Shown piece by piece: positions 22,758 to 32,672 of a stretch of DNA of 64,000 nt. How positions within the stretch are numbered: the stretch's first letter is position 1; each line of letters starts with the position of its first letter. Made by a program: the position numbers and the translations under genes. The notes beneath the pieces were generated by a model, which ran no database searches, was not told where the DNA came from, and saw only the letters and a program-made list of their open reading frames with translations. Where the stretch lies: contig JAACJM010000018.1 of NCBI GenBank assembly GCA_013368315.1, positions 620,001 to 684,000 of the forward strand. Reading direction: 5' to 3'. The DNA is from Tetrapyrgos nigripes (Eukaryota; Basidiomycota; Agaricomycetes; Agaricales; Campanellaceae).

Positions 22758-24410
22758 TTGAGTCGTTATTTACCTGTACTTCTAAGTCCTGATGATAAGC
22801 TCGAAATTGATGATTTTCTTGCAATGATTGATAATGCAATTACACAACGAGATACAGTTCCTATGGATGAACTTGCTAAAGAATTTCTACGGGCGCAAAA
22901 TCTTGGATACGAAATTCCCCATGCAATTAAGAAAACTGTAGTCGAAGAAATTACTTTACCTGAGAAATCTAATAAGTCCCAATTGACCACTGCTGACATA
23001 CCTAGACTTCGTCAACAGTGGCAAGAGCAATGTGCTGATATTCTCGGAGGGGTACCTGAAAAACTTCCACCAATGAGAGAAGTGAATCACAGCATACCCC
23101 TAATTGATCCGAATAAACGATACCGTTATTATATGCCACGATGTCTGGATTCTCTGAGAGGACAGTTAGCAGATAAAATCAATCGTTACCTTCGAGCGCA
23201 ATGGTGGGAGCCAAGAGCCGTATCACAAGCTGCTCCGATGTTATGCATTCCCAAAAAGGACGGCAAACTTCGGACCACTGTAGACTGCCGCGAGCGAAAT
23301 GCGAATACAGTCAAGGATGTAACTCCTTTGCCTGATCAGGAAAATATTCGCATGCGTGTGGCTGCAGCTCCCTTCCGCTCAAAGATTGATCTATCAGATG
23401 CTTATGAGCAAGTGAGAATTATACCTGAGGACGTTGAGAAAACTGCTTTCGCAACACCTATGGGTACCTTCGTGAGTAACACTATGCAACAAGGTGATAC
23501 TAATGCACCTTCAACTTTTCAACGACTAATGAATACAATTTTTCGAGATTACATTGGAGTTTTCATGCACGTATATCTAGACGATATTTTTGTGTTCAGT
23601 AATACAATTGAGGAACATGAATATCATCTAGGACTTGTATTCAAACGACTTCGTGAACAACAACTTTATCTAAAATGGACCAAGGTAGAACTGTACACAG
23701 ACGTACTGGACTGCCTTGGGCACAAAATTGATGATCGAGGCCTCCATGCTGATTCGGATAAGCTTGAACGGATACGAGGATGGAGACCACCTAGGAATTA
23801 TAATGATGTTCAGAAATTCCTGGGACTCGTAAATTATTTACAACACTTCCTACCTGATGTGTCCTCCTGGACTACTCCATTGTCTGAAATGAGTAGAAAT
23901 GCCCAGCCATTTTTCTGGCGACCTATACATGATGTGAGCTTCCAAAACATCAAGGATCTATGTTGCAGGGTCCCAATTCTACGTCCTGTCGATCCCAGTA
24001 AGCCCGAACCGATCTGGGTTATTTGCGATGCATCGGTATCAGGAATTGGTGCTATGTATGGTCAGGGACCTACATGGCAGACATGCCGCCCAGCTGGGTT
24101 CATGTCTAAAAAATTCACTGATGCTCAACGCAATTACCGATTATTCGAAACAGAGACTTTAGCAATCCTTGAGGCTTTGTTGAAATGGGAGGATAAGCTC
24201 ATTGGATACCCTATCCACGTTGTAACCGATCATCAAGCCCTTGAGTTTTTCAAAACGCAGAAAAAGTTATCCAGCCGACAAATGAGGTGGATGGAATACT
24301 TATCGCGTTTTGATTTCGACATTACATACGTAAAAGGAGTTACCAATCGGGTGGCTGACATTCTTTCGAGATATTATGAGTCTGATACTGCACCGCAGAC
24401 GCTAAGGTAA
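22758..24410 (+). CDS. Gypsy reverse transcriptase and RNase H
   Basis: A 550-residue open frame continuing Gag-Pol. The RT domain shows the KKDGKLRTTVDCRERN segment, SKIDLSDAYEQ, and the catalytic YLDDIFVFS (about 23571-23597). RNase H follows with WVICDASVSGIGA, the ETETLAILEALLKW helix and VTDHQALEFF. The LSRFDFDITYVKG...VADILSRYY connection leads to integrase as in other Ty3/gypsy elements. The frame then stops at TAA 24408-24410, which overlaps ATG 24410-24412 as TAATG; the integrase continues from this ATG in another frame. Confidence 0.95.
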   Translation: MSRYLPVLLSPDDKLEIDDFLAMIDNAITQRDTVPMDELAKEFLRAQNLGYEIPHAIKKTVVEEITLPEKSNKSQLTTADIPRLRQQWQEQCADILGGVPEKLPPMREVNHSIPLIDPNKRYRYYMPRCLDSLRGQLADKINRYLRAQWWEPRAVSQAAPMLCIPKKDGKLRTTVDCRERNANTVKDVTPLPDQENIRMRVAAAPFRSKIDLSDAYEQVRIIPEDVEKTAFATPMGTFVSNTMQQGDTNAPSTFQRLMNTIFRDYIGVFMHVYLDDIFVFSNTIEEHEYHLGLVFKRLREQQLYLKWTKVELYTDVLDCLGHKIDDRGLHADSDKLERIRGWRPPRNYNDVQKFLGLVNYLQHFLPDVSSWTTPLSEMSRNAQPFFWRPIHDVSFQNIKDLCCRVPILRPVDPSKPEPIWVICDASVSGIGAMYGQGPTWQTCRPAGFMSKKFTDAQRNYRLFETETLAILEALLKWEDKLIGYPIHVVTDHQALEFFKTQKKLSSRQMRWMEYLSRFDFDITYVKGVTNRVADILSRYYESDTAPQTLR

Positions 24411-27331
24411 TGATACCTAACATCGGATTTGACAAACTTTGTGAAGACTTACCAATTGGACGCAAAGAAGAAGTCCTTGAAATGATTGAGCATTTCAAGG
24501 CAATCCGAGACGCTAAGGACGTAAAAGAAAGTCGAGATCTCGAAGCGGAACAGCTTGAGAAGGCCCGAGAACCTGATTTGCCTGAGTTCACGGTTCCCCC
24601 AACAGTTAATCCAATATTAATGGATTCACGAGCCAAGAGACCTAATTTGCGCAGTAATTTTAAGTCTGATCCAACCTTCTTGAATGAAATACGTACCCAG
24701 TACGAATCTGATATTTTATTCAAGAAAATCATTGAACACCCAGAAGACCATCCGCGATTTGTATATGAGAAAAAGTCTGGGTTGATCTGGACAACGAATC
24801 TTGCGGGAGAGCGTGTTCTCTGTGTGCCGAAATCGAAATTGAGTGATAAATCTTTACGAACTATTATTCTTGAGGCTGGACATGAGATAGTTGGCCATTT
24901 TGGACCCCAACGTACAGCTGATTACTTACGTAGGTGGTACTGGTGGCCAGGTATCTATGGACAATCAGAAAAATTCTGCCGAACTTGTGAGTTATGCCAT
25001 CGTTCCAAAACGAGCAACCAAGCACCTTCAGGAAAACTCCACCCTTTACCAATTCCTACTCGTCCTTGGGAGTCGATTGGGATGGACTTTATTGGGCCTT
25101 TCCCTGAGGTTAAAGGTTTTAATTACCTTTGGGTAATTATATGTCGTTTGACCAACATGGTACACTTGATTCCTTGCCACACTAGTAACACGTAGGGCTC
25201 AGCACGGGTACAGGTAATTGCCAGGTACCTGTATCCGGACCCGCGGGTCCCGGATACCCGGCACAGCCACACCCGCCGGATACGGATACCACCGGATCCG
25301 GGTTTGACTTTCAAAATGTCCCAGTATCCGCAGGTATCCGTAAAATAAAAATAGTACCGTCTGTATTTAAATATGTATGTAGAAAGATAGAAACATAGCT
25401 ACATTAGCATTGTATTCCTTCATAAAAATGGGTTTTTCATGAGGATCCACATTTTCGCAGCTAAAACAGGTCTAAATGTCTATATGTATATTGTGGCTGG
25501 AACTCACTTTCTCAATTAAAAATGTGTAATGCAGTCAGATTGCTTGGCTATATGAACATAAAATGTTCCACCTGAGTGAGAGAGTATATCTATGTAAAAA
25601 TAATCATATACTTATGCATAAACTCAATGAAGATCTATGTTTTTTTAATAAAAATTGCTTTGTTGGTGTTTTGGCTCTATTAAAATTATGTATTGTCACT
25701 GGATTGTTTGACTCTATAGACAAGAAATGTTCCACTGCAATGAGAAAAGATATATATGTACAAAAAATTATATATATTTATGCAAAATTTCACCCAAGAT
25801 CTATGGTTCTTTCATAAAAAGCCACTTTTCTGATCTTTTTCAGTCAGTTGAAGTATGTATTGTACTCAGATTACTAAGCTCTATGAACATAAAATGTTCC
25901 ACTGATATGAGGGAAGATATATGAGTACAAAAAATTATATATTTATACATAATTTCACCCAAGATCTGTGGTTCTTTCATAAAAAGCCACTTTTCTGATC
26001 TTTTTCAGTCAGTTAAAAGTATGTATTGTTGCTGGATTGTCTGGCTCTATAAACAAAGATTGTTCTAATCAAGTGAAAGAAGATATTCATTTAAAAATAA
26101 ACATTCATTTAGGCATAAAACATTTTAATACGTAGGGTTTAGAACTAAAAACTACATTTTTATAGTCAAGTACCCGCATACCCGCAGATACCCATATAAC
26201 CCGCGGGTCGGATACTCCGGATACGGGTTATCCGGAGTGCTTTACCCGCCGGATACGGATTTGAGTTTTGATGTGAGATAAACCCGCGGGTCCGGGTCCG
26301 GGTAATCCGCGGGTGTACCCGTGCTGAGCCCTAGTAACACGGCCACTGATCTTTCATTAGTATACATGAAAGAAATGGTCAGATTGCATGGCCTGCCATC
26401 TTCAATTGTTTCGGATCGTGATCCCAAATTCACATCCATCTGGTGGAAGGAAATACATCGACTATTGGGAGCTAGGCTCTTAATGTCAACATCCTTCCAT
26501 CCTCAGACAGATGGCGCTACAGACCGAGCGAACCGCTCTATTGGGCAAATCTTTCGAGTATCTATTCGTGCAGATCAGAAAGATTGGCTAACTAAGGTAC
26601 CTATTGTAGAATTTGCTATTAATGCAAGTGTTAGTGAATCTACGGGTTTTGCGCCATTTGAGTTGAATTACGGATATGTCCCATCCATGTTATTTGAGCC
26701 ACGTTCTGAGGAAACTTCATTGCCTGGTATTCGAGCTTATGGAATCCAAGCGATGCAGAGTCTATTCGACGCTCATGATGCAATTATTGAGGCACGCGTC
26801 TTTCAGACTCACAAGTCCAATAAGAGACGTTCCTCTGAACCTGTACTGAAAGAGGGAGACAAGGTATACTTGTCTACAAAAAATCTAAGTCTTCCCAAAG
26901 GCCGGGCCAAGAAATTACTTCCTAAATTCGTTGGCCCATATGAGATCGTTGGAGCTGATCCTAAATCCTCAACGTATAAGCTCAATTTACCTGATGAGCT
27001 TAACAAACGGAGGATTCACGATCGTTTTCATGTTAGTTTGTTGAAGCCTTACTTTCCGAATGACGAGTTATTATTCCCTAATCGCTCGAAAGTGGAACCT
27101 TACGATTTTGGCGCACCGGACAATGCCGAGGAATTTGTCGAGTCGATCAGGGGCCACAAATGGGACAAGAACAAAGTTCTATTTGAGGTCTGGTGGTCCC
27201 TAGGAGATGTTACTTTTGAGCCTTGGAGCACAGTGAGCCGATTGAAGGCCATGGATGATTACTTTGCGTTACATGGCGTAACACGTTGGCAGGATTTACC
27301 AAAAGGTAATTTCAAATTACCTGCCAAATAG
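24410..27331 (+). pseudogene. Gypsy integrase with chromodomain-like C-terminus, interrupted by a hAT element
   Basis: The frame from ATG 24410 carries the H2C2 zinc-binding domain (HEIVGHFG ... CRTCELCHRSK) and the first catalytic Asp (GMDFIGPF). At 25192 it is split by a 1141-bp hAT-type insertion, and it resumes at 26342 in the same frame (TDLSLVYMKEM). Second Asp: IVSDRDPKFTS. The third acidic position, normally Glu in TERxNR, reads TDRANR here (GAC 26522-26524), a Glu-to-Asp change. After the core come a GPY-like segment (KFVGPYEIV, HDRFHVSLLKPY) and a chromodomain-like end (VESIRGHKWDKNKVLFEVWW, EPWSTVSRL), ending at 27331. A chromodomain would place it with chromoviruses, which target heterochromatin. 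Confidence 0.9.
25193..26333. mobile_element. Non-autonomous hAT-type element (1141 bp) in integrase
   Basis: Perfect 19-bp inverted ends TAGGGCTCAGCACGGGTAC ... GTACCCGTGCTGAGCCCTA and a perfect 8-bp duplication GTAACACG (25185-25192, 26334-26341), the size typical of hAT transposons. Removing the element and one duplication restores the integrase frame exactly. Subterminal regions are rich in CCCGCGGGT and GGATAC motifs. The interior is AT-rich with diverged internal repeats (CATAAAATGTTCCAC near 25557 and 25888; TTCTTTCATAAAAAGCCACTT near 25808 and 25973) and has no transposase. Confidence 0.93.
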
Positions 27332-27449
27332 AGAATTTCCAAAAATCCATGGAACATCATGGAACGTACGGCGAAGGTATTTAAGCTACACCCGCCGTCT
27401 TGCGTTTCCTGTCACTCAACGACTTCTCCCCTCACGCTATCACTTCAAA

Positions 27450-29570
27450 ATGAATTCGTCTTCTGGCTACGTTAACGACACCACAGTTAATCCGCACCTT
27501 TTGCACCACAATTCAGCCACCTCTAATGAATCGGTTGGGTCGTTGGGCAACGGTACGACACAAAATAACGTTATACTTCGTTCTGAGTCTAATTCTCCTT
27601 CTTCAGAGGGGGAGAACCTTCAGCAACTTCCCTTTTTTGATCTCAACGCGATGCAGATGGATGAGCCAACGTCTCAAGCGGCTCCCCAACTCGCAAACAC
27701 TCCCTTCATGAGTCAACAAACCACGAACAACACCAAAACCCCATCTACGACACCTCTGCATCCCTCTAACTTGCTGGCACAGTCACTCGGCCTTGATCTT
27801 CCTCCAGGTCGCTGGGCGGCTATGCCAGACTTGGGACTGATTATTCACACGCATGACAGCGGCTCCCAATGTACCAATCCGGTCGCGCACGCTTGTTTGG
27901 CCCTCGGACTTCGTAATAGAGGCTTTCTTGATGCTCGAGAGGACCTGGTAGACGAGTATCAATTTCAGATGAAGAAGAAGTGGAAGGAGGCAGAAGGACG
28001 TAGTAAAAGGACACAAGAAGAGAATGAGAAGCTTAGAAAAGAGAGGAACGAAGCTCGAGCGGCTTTGGAGGCACTTCAGAAGCGTATAGTCGAACTTGAA
28101 GGTTCCAAGGCACCATCCACATCTTCCTCTTCGCAACGAACCACTTCAGGATCCAAACGCAAGACCATTGATGTCGAGCCGGCGGAAACCAACCCTACTC
28201 CACCTACCAAACGCACTGCTACTTCCAAAGGCACCGCAGACGCTAAGGTAATGATACCTAACATCGGATTTGACACACTGGACACCGTCGCTCGCATTAG
28301 TCCATACTACGACTACATCCTCGTCGAGTACAGTCTTAATCGTGCTGGATATCCCTTCTATCAACTTCATGATCTTAACTTCAACCTTAATACCGGTGGA
28401 TTCGAGATCCCTCGACACATTCATAAACTCCGCCGCGAAAATAACTTCCCTAAACCTCGTGCACTCACAGGAACACCTGCGGGGGCCCAGACATTCCCAA
28501 CGACTTCAGACGATTTTAATCAGCTTGTCGTTCAGTCCCAGGCCATAGGAGCGTTTGATGTGTTATATCATGTCGCGTTTTTACGCTGGACAGCGACTTT
28601 ACTTCATCATATCCACAACCTCTCTCCATCCACTGTTTCTGCCCTATCAGGAGTCGCCCTCGAATGTCTCTCGATGCCGATTAGTCCGGATTGGGTGTTG
28701 TTCCCATTATTCCTTGGTTATGACAGCTTCTATCGAGATGACACCGACTCACCTGATTATTGGGCAAGCAACCCTACCAACATCCCTTCCATTCATAATT
28801 CTCCAAAGGTTGATGCCCCTCGTATTGATTGGGCTGAAGCAATCTTCGTCCATTTTGATTCGAGGAAGCATCTAGGTGTACGCATGGCTATTCACGTCAG
28901 TACTGGATTGGCCTACATGCCTACCGTTGATGCCTTCATCCTTTACTTCACCCTCTCGCCTCTCGTCCCCTCTACCGACAGAGGTACAGTTCCCGAGTTC
29001 CGCACTCATCTCGTCACGCTTTTTGCGATCCCTGGATTGTATCGGGAGATCTTGACTAAGGACTCCATTGATATCAATCCTGTCCAATCCCTGTCCCGAT
29101 CCACTCGTGATGCTGCTAGGAGTACTCGAGCCCTCGCTGTTCACTTAGCCAAGACTTGCGGCATTACCCCTGATGAGGCTGACCGATACAACGTTTGGGC
29201 ATTGCAATACTGCCTTGACGTGTGTCGTAACCATACTTTTCCTGAGCCTATGCGTGTCAAGTACGCCTACATCTTTGTACACGCCCAAAATCGACTTCTA
29301 TTTTATCCCCTTCCTATCCCAATCAATGACACTTACCAGATGCCTAGTCACTGGGATATGGCCAACATCACTGAGCATCGTCATCGCACTGCTGTTCTTA
29401 ATCACTGGAAGAACGCTGGTGGACATTCTAAACTTCCAAGTCTTGACTACGAACTACCCAAGCTCACTTTCGCGCCACGCAACCTTCCTGATGCCGCTGT
29501 AAACGATCTCGCCAACATGAACATCGATACGGGCTCGTTGAGTAATCAATCCACACAAGGGTCAACTTAG
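27450..29570 (+). CDS. Third ORF of the gypsy element, unknown function
   Basis: A 706-residue intact frame beginning 118 bp after integrase and ending 221 bp before the 3' LTR. ATG 27450 is preceded by a pyrimidine-rich leader (CTTCTCCCCTCACGC) and by TATTTAA at 27379-27385, so a separate promoter is possible. The N-terminus (about 1-160) is polar and disordered. Residues about 170-220 form a charged coiled coil (KKKWKEAEGRSKRTQEENEK). A basic Ser/Thr-rich linker follows, then a C-terminal region of over 400 residues that looks folded (SPYYDYILVEYSL, DVLYHVAFLRW, SPDWVLFPLFLGYDSFY). No signal peptide or membrane segment is apparent, so it is not an envelope by sequence features. I recognise no family. 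Positions 28231-28275 repeat a 45-bp segment of pol. Confidence 0.85.
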   Translation: MNSSSGYVNDTTVNPHLLHHNSATSNESVGSLGNGTTQNNVILRSESNSPSSEGENLQQLPFFDLNAMQMDEPTSQAAPQLANTPFMSQQTTNNTKTPSTTPLHPSNLLAQSLGLDLPPGRWAAMPDLGLIIHTHDSGSQCTNPVAHACLALGLRNRGFLDAREDLVDEYQFQMKKKWKEAEGRSKRTQEENEKLRKERNEARAALEALQKRIVELEGSKAPSTSSSSQRTTSGSKRKTIDVEPAETNPTPPTKRTATSKGTADAKVMIPNIGFDTLDTVARISPYYDYILVEYSLNRAGYPFYQLHDLNFNLNTGGFEIPRHIHKLRRENNFPKPRALTGTPAGAQTFPTTSDDFNQLVVQSQAIGAFDVLYHVAFLRWTATLLHHIHNLSPSTVSALSGVALECLSMPISPDWVLFPLFLGYDSFYRDDTDSPDYWASNPTNIPSIHNSPKVDAPRIDWAEAIFVHFDSRKHLGVRMAIHVSTGLAYMPTVDAFILYFTLSPLVPSTDRGTVPEFRTHLVTLFAIPGLYREILTKDSIDINPVQSLSRSTRDAARSTRALAVHLAKTCGITPDEADRYNVWALQYCLDVCRNHTFPEPMRVKYAYIFVHAQNRLLFYPLPIPINDTYQMPSHWDMANITEHRHRTAVLNHWKNAGGHSKLPSLDYELPKLTFAPRNLPDAAVNDLANMNIDTGSLSNQSTQGST

Positions 29571-29779
29571 ACTTGGGTTGGAGTATGCGGCACTGGTAGG
29601 AGAGCTGACCTTGTCACGATGGTCCCTGGGGACTGGACTAGAGGGTTAGAGTGGGTCATAGTATGTCAAAAAATTTATTTATTATTTTCCGTGATTCTTC
29701 TCTTCTAAGAACTTATATCTATTCAACTTCTATTGTTCTATATCGTTTCCTGATTAGTTTCTCGCGTACGCTTCGTTCT

Positions 29780-29791
29780 AGAGGGGGAGGA
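29780..29791 (+). other. Polypurine tract of the gypsy element
   Basis: AGAGGGGGAGGA lies directly before the TG of the 3' LTR, the expected place for plus-strand priming in reverse transcription. Confidence 0.9.
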
Positions 29792-29982
29792 TGTAACGGC
29801 TGTTACTATTCTTAGACGATTATATCATACTTTCCCGCGGGTTCTAGATATAAGTGGCTTCGAGTAGATTCCTTCGTTAACTCTTACTCTCACCACGCCT
29901 TACCTGTCTTGTACATAGCAGCAGTAAATAAAAGCCCTGTCTTGTGTATTGAGGCCTTAGGCATTGAGATACGTGAGTTACA
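29792..29982 (+). repeat. 3' LTR of the gypsy element
   Basis: 191 bp, TGTAACGG...GAGTTACA, about 98 percent identical by eye to the 5' LTR (four differences counted). Followed by the target duplication TATCT and the resumed Plavaka-like frame. Confidence 0.95.
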
Positions 29983-30352
29983 TATCTGGTAATTCACCAT
30001 CCACATCTATCATTCCGCTTGAGAAGATTAGACAAAGCATACATCTATTTCCGAAATGGGGTGGAGTGGTACCTGGAGAATGGTCCAGTGAAACTGTGCT
30101 GGATGATTGCGATACATTTTGGGTCAATATCTTCAAGGATAATATTTCATACTTCAATTTGTCTTGAAGACCTGCTATTGTTTAGCTACTGTAGTACTAC
30201 TTCATAGCTGAGTGTATGAACACTGATAATATTAGGTACTTTCAGATATTATTTGACCAACAAAATAGGGTCGACACTAAGATTCAATATCATTTTCATC
30301 AGTACTGGAGGTATCTAAGCGTAGCAAGTCATAGCGAGTCATAACACATAGA

Positions 30353-32353
30353 TCAACTATAATAGCCAGAATTACTCCGGGACCGTTTTCCTGATGTATT
30401 GATCTTGATGAGATGCATCTGGTCAAGAGAGATACACCTTGGTGAAGGGAACATATATTTCTGCAGAAGGCCCAGCAGAATGCTCGGTTTGCTGATACCA
30501 GTCGCCTTTCGGTTTTTCTTGTATCTCGCCTCGGAAGGGGAATTGATAACCTCCACTACAGCATGGTTGTGCTCTTCAATGGAAGCTGGAATAAGGCTTT
30601 CGGCATTGGTGAAATTGAAGTCCTTGTGATCACAACCATTAACTGTATAGTTGTGAGGTTGTAGATGGGCAGCGTAGTAGTGTCCAGAATTGGCTTTGTG
30701 CCTTCCTTTAATTTTGCACCCAAGACGACAGCCCAAAGCACCATGATGCCCAACCCGACCATCAAGTTCTGGCAATGCTAGTGTATCAGCAAGCGCCAAG
30801 GCAAAACAGACGCACTGGTGGAATACACTGCGGCTAAGTGCATCCCAGACACATATCCCTTGGCACGTTGAAGTGCCGAGAGATGATAGAAGGTGCGGAA
30901 AACAAAGGACTCCAATATTTTGGGCTTGGCTGGACCAGGAATGATACAGGCGATGAAGGACGATCTGAGAAGGAACTGAATGGAAGGAGGGAGGTTTTCA
31001 ATTTTGAATATTGCAATGTATGTATCGGTCTTTTTGTCTTTGTACAGCTGGGCGCCATCAATGGAAAATGAGACAAAAACATCGTATTTGGTCAATCTGA
31101 CTTCCTCTACGAGTTTGAGGTATTCGGAGCCTGAGAAAATATCATTGTAGATGAGAGGATCATCAGGAGACTCATCCAACATGGCTTGGGTCTTCTGGTG
31201 ACGATATAGCATGTTGGCAGCACTCTCTTTCGACCTCCAGAGTGCCTGCAATATTGGACCCAAGGGAAAAGTAGGAAAAGTGACCCTAGGTACCTTTTTG
31301 CCGTGCTTCTCCAGCTGGATAGGATCCCAGCGAGATTCTCTGCAAATGGTACAAGTGTCCTTGTCCTCGAAAGGACCCGTGAAGGCATGACAGGTGTTCA
31401 TACACATATCCTCTCGTACTTCCACTACACCAGACAGGGAGGATACAAGTTTCTTGACTAGATGATATGATTCAAGGGTTACTTCAGGAAATCATCGCAT
31501 AACTGCTTCACAAACATAGTTGTAAGTTTGCTCTGATGTGTTGGAAGTGGAGAAATATAGGCCAATGGAGAGTCGCGTGTCCGGGTCTGATATATTGACT
31601 TCTTCTTCAAGTGGACTTTTCTCAAGGCGCTGAATGACAGCTTCGTCAAGCTTGTCCTGTGAAAGTGACGCATTTGAGATCAAGTGAATATATTCCTGTG
31701 TAATGCGGATACTATCGATTTGAGAAGGGGGACAGTCCAGTGGAGATATGTTGGGGGGATGGGGAGGGTTTTGAGGAAGCTCGTCTTCTTCATCTTCGGG
31801 CTCAGACTCGGGAGAAGGAGGTCGTGAATGGGCAGGTGACTGATGGTTCAGGAATTCGAAGCGGCGTCACAGGTCGTCTATATCTTGCTCGACCGGTTCA
31901 TTGTCTTCGTTTTCATGCCCAGGCAGGTCCTCTCGGTGATGCAGTTGTGCGTTGTGGACGGGAGACCCAACGCGCGGAGTGGGATGATCATAATTGAAAT
32001 CATACATTGCCTGAGACAGTAAATTACACGAATTAATAACCTAGAGCTGTAAAAATACATACATTTGGTTCCTCAGCTAGTCGGGCACATTTAGCTTGTC
32101 GTTCGGATTCCTCCAGTCCGTCTTCATCCTGTTCCTCCTCTTTATCTGCCTTTATTTCAACCTCGTCACCTTCTAATCTGTCCTCCTCAGGTAAACCTCC
32201 GTCTTCCCTATCCGCATCGAGACTTCCGAGCCAGTCGCCAAATGTAGGGATTGCTGATTGAATGGTCTTGAGGTGGCTAGAGAAGGTGCGCTCAGAGACT
32301 AGAGCACTGTTGCACTTCTCGCAATAGCACCGGACTTGCTTTTTGGAAGGCAT
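30353..32353 (-). pseudogene. Tnp2-type (CACTA/CMC) transposase, N-terminal half, degraded
   Basis: Minus-strand reading starts at ATG 32351-32353 (MPSKKQ) with a Cys/His pattern CYCEKCNSALVSERTFSSH, then an acidic linker. It continues about 32011-31430 with RLEKSPLEEEVNISDPDTRLSIGL and the characteristic MCMNTCHAFTGPFEDKDTCTICRESRW and SIDGAQLYKDKKTDTYIA blocks (31425-30820). After a frame break near 30800-30820 it runs on to GHHGALGCRLGCKIKGRHK, HYYAAHLQPHNY, and MHLIKINTSG. Cys-rich CPKSC/C..C.C and GRHK...HYYAAH blocks are typical of fungal Tnp2 family transposases. In-frame TGA codons occur at 31869-31867 and 31496-31494. The frame dissolves after about 30370, so the catalytic C-terminal half is missing. 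Confidence 0.85.
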
Positions 32354-32559
32354 ATATATTGACCAGAGACGAAGAAAGAAAGAGGCGTGAGTGGAACCCG
32401 CAATGAGGAAAAAAGAGAAGTATGCCAACGTGCCATTTGACGTCACTTGGTCTGCTCATTTCCGAATGAATCGGTCAGAATAGGAAATCGCCGGAGATTG
32501 TCAGAATCGGTCGGACAAAAATAATCAGATTTTTCAACGCGTGTCAGAAATTCCCGGCG

Positions 32560-32672
32560 TCGTTTTTCACTGGGCCTGAGCCCTAGGCCCGCCCAGACCA
32601 GGCCCGAAAAGCCTGAGCCAAGCCCAAGCCCAACGCAGGGCTTTTCGGGCCTGAGGCCCAGTGAAAAACGAC
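32560..32672. repeat. GC-rich hairpin-forming repeat
   Basis: Arms TCGTTTTTCACTGGGCCTGA and its complement GGCCCAGTGAAAAACGA enclose about 70 bp full of GGCCC/GGGCC motifs. A similar half copy (TTTTTCACTGGGCCTGAG) occurs at 34069-34087. Probably a palindromic miniature element. Confidence 0.7.

Larger units (their letters stand above)
16682..29982 (+). mobile_element. Complete Ty3/gypsy LTR retrotransposon (chromovirus-like), 13.3 kb with nested insertions
   Basis: Two 191-bp LTRs (16682-16872 and 29792-29982) start TGTAACGG and end GAGTTACA, differ at about four positions, and are flanked by the 5-bp duplication TATCT (16677-16681, 29983-29987). Gene order is gag, protease, RT, RNase H, integrase, chromodomain-like tail, then an extra ORF. 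A purine tract AGAGGGGGAGGA abuts the 3' LTR. No clear tRNA primer-binding site follows the 5' LTR. Subtracting the nested elements (17736-19973 plus 6 bp, 25193-26333 plus 8 bp) leaves about 9.9 kb. Few LTR differences imply recent insertion, yet the coding frame already has several stops. Confidence 0.95.
16111..30167 (+). pseudogene. Plavaka-like transposon protein, C-terminal part, split by the gypsy element
   Basis: Plus-strand exons 16111 to about 16451 and about 16507-16681 read YGATQFVHALKRFIVQF, RRIPVWHKVKFVNHDLYGKE, and then LAYVEWYTKFS. The frame stops at the 5' LTR (after QIS) and resumes unbroken after the 3' LTR at about 29988 with GNSPSTSIIPLEKIRQSIHLFPKWG, ending at TGA 30165-30167. 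This AYVEW(F/Y)T ... SIIP ... HL(F/L)PK(W/F)G order is characteristic, to my recall, of C-terminal regions of Plavaka-type transposon proteins in mushrooms. An in-frame TGA at 16203-16205 (FIVQF-stop-DPDV) shows decay. The N-terminal two thirds is absent; the TIR element at 14998-16068 lies directly upstream. Only 16111-16681 and 29983-30167 belong to this gene. Confidence 0.65.

Noticed and set aside
27450..29570. Envelope gene in the gypsy element
   Set aside because: Position fits, but no signal peptide, glycoprotein-like Cys pattern or membrane anchor is visible.
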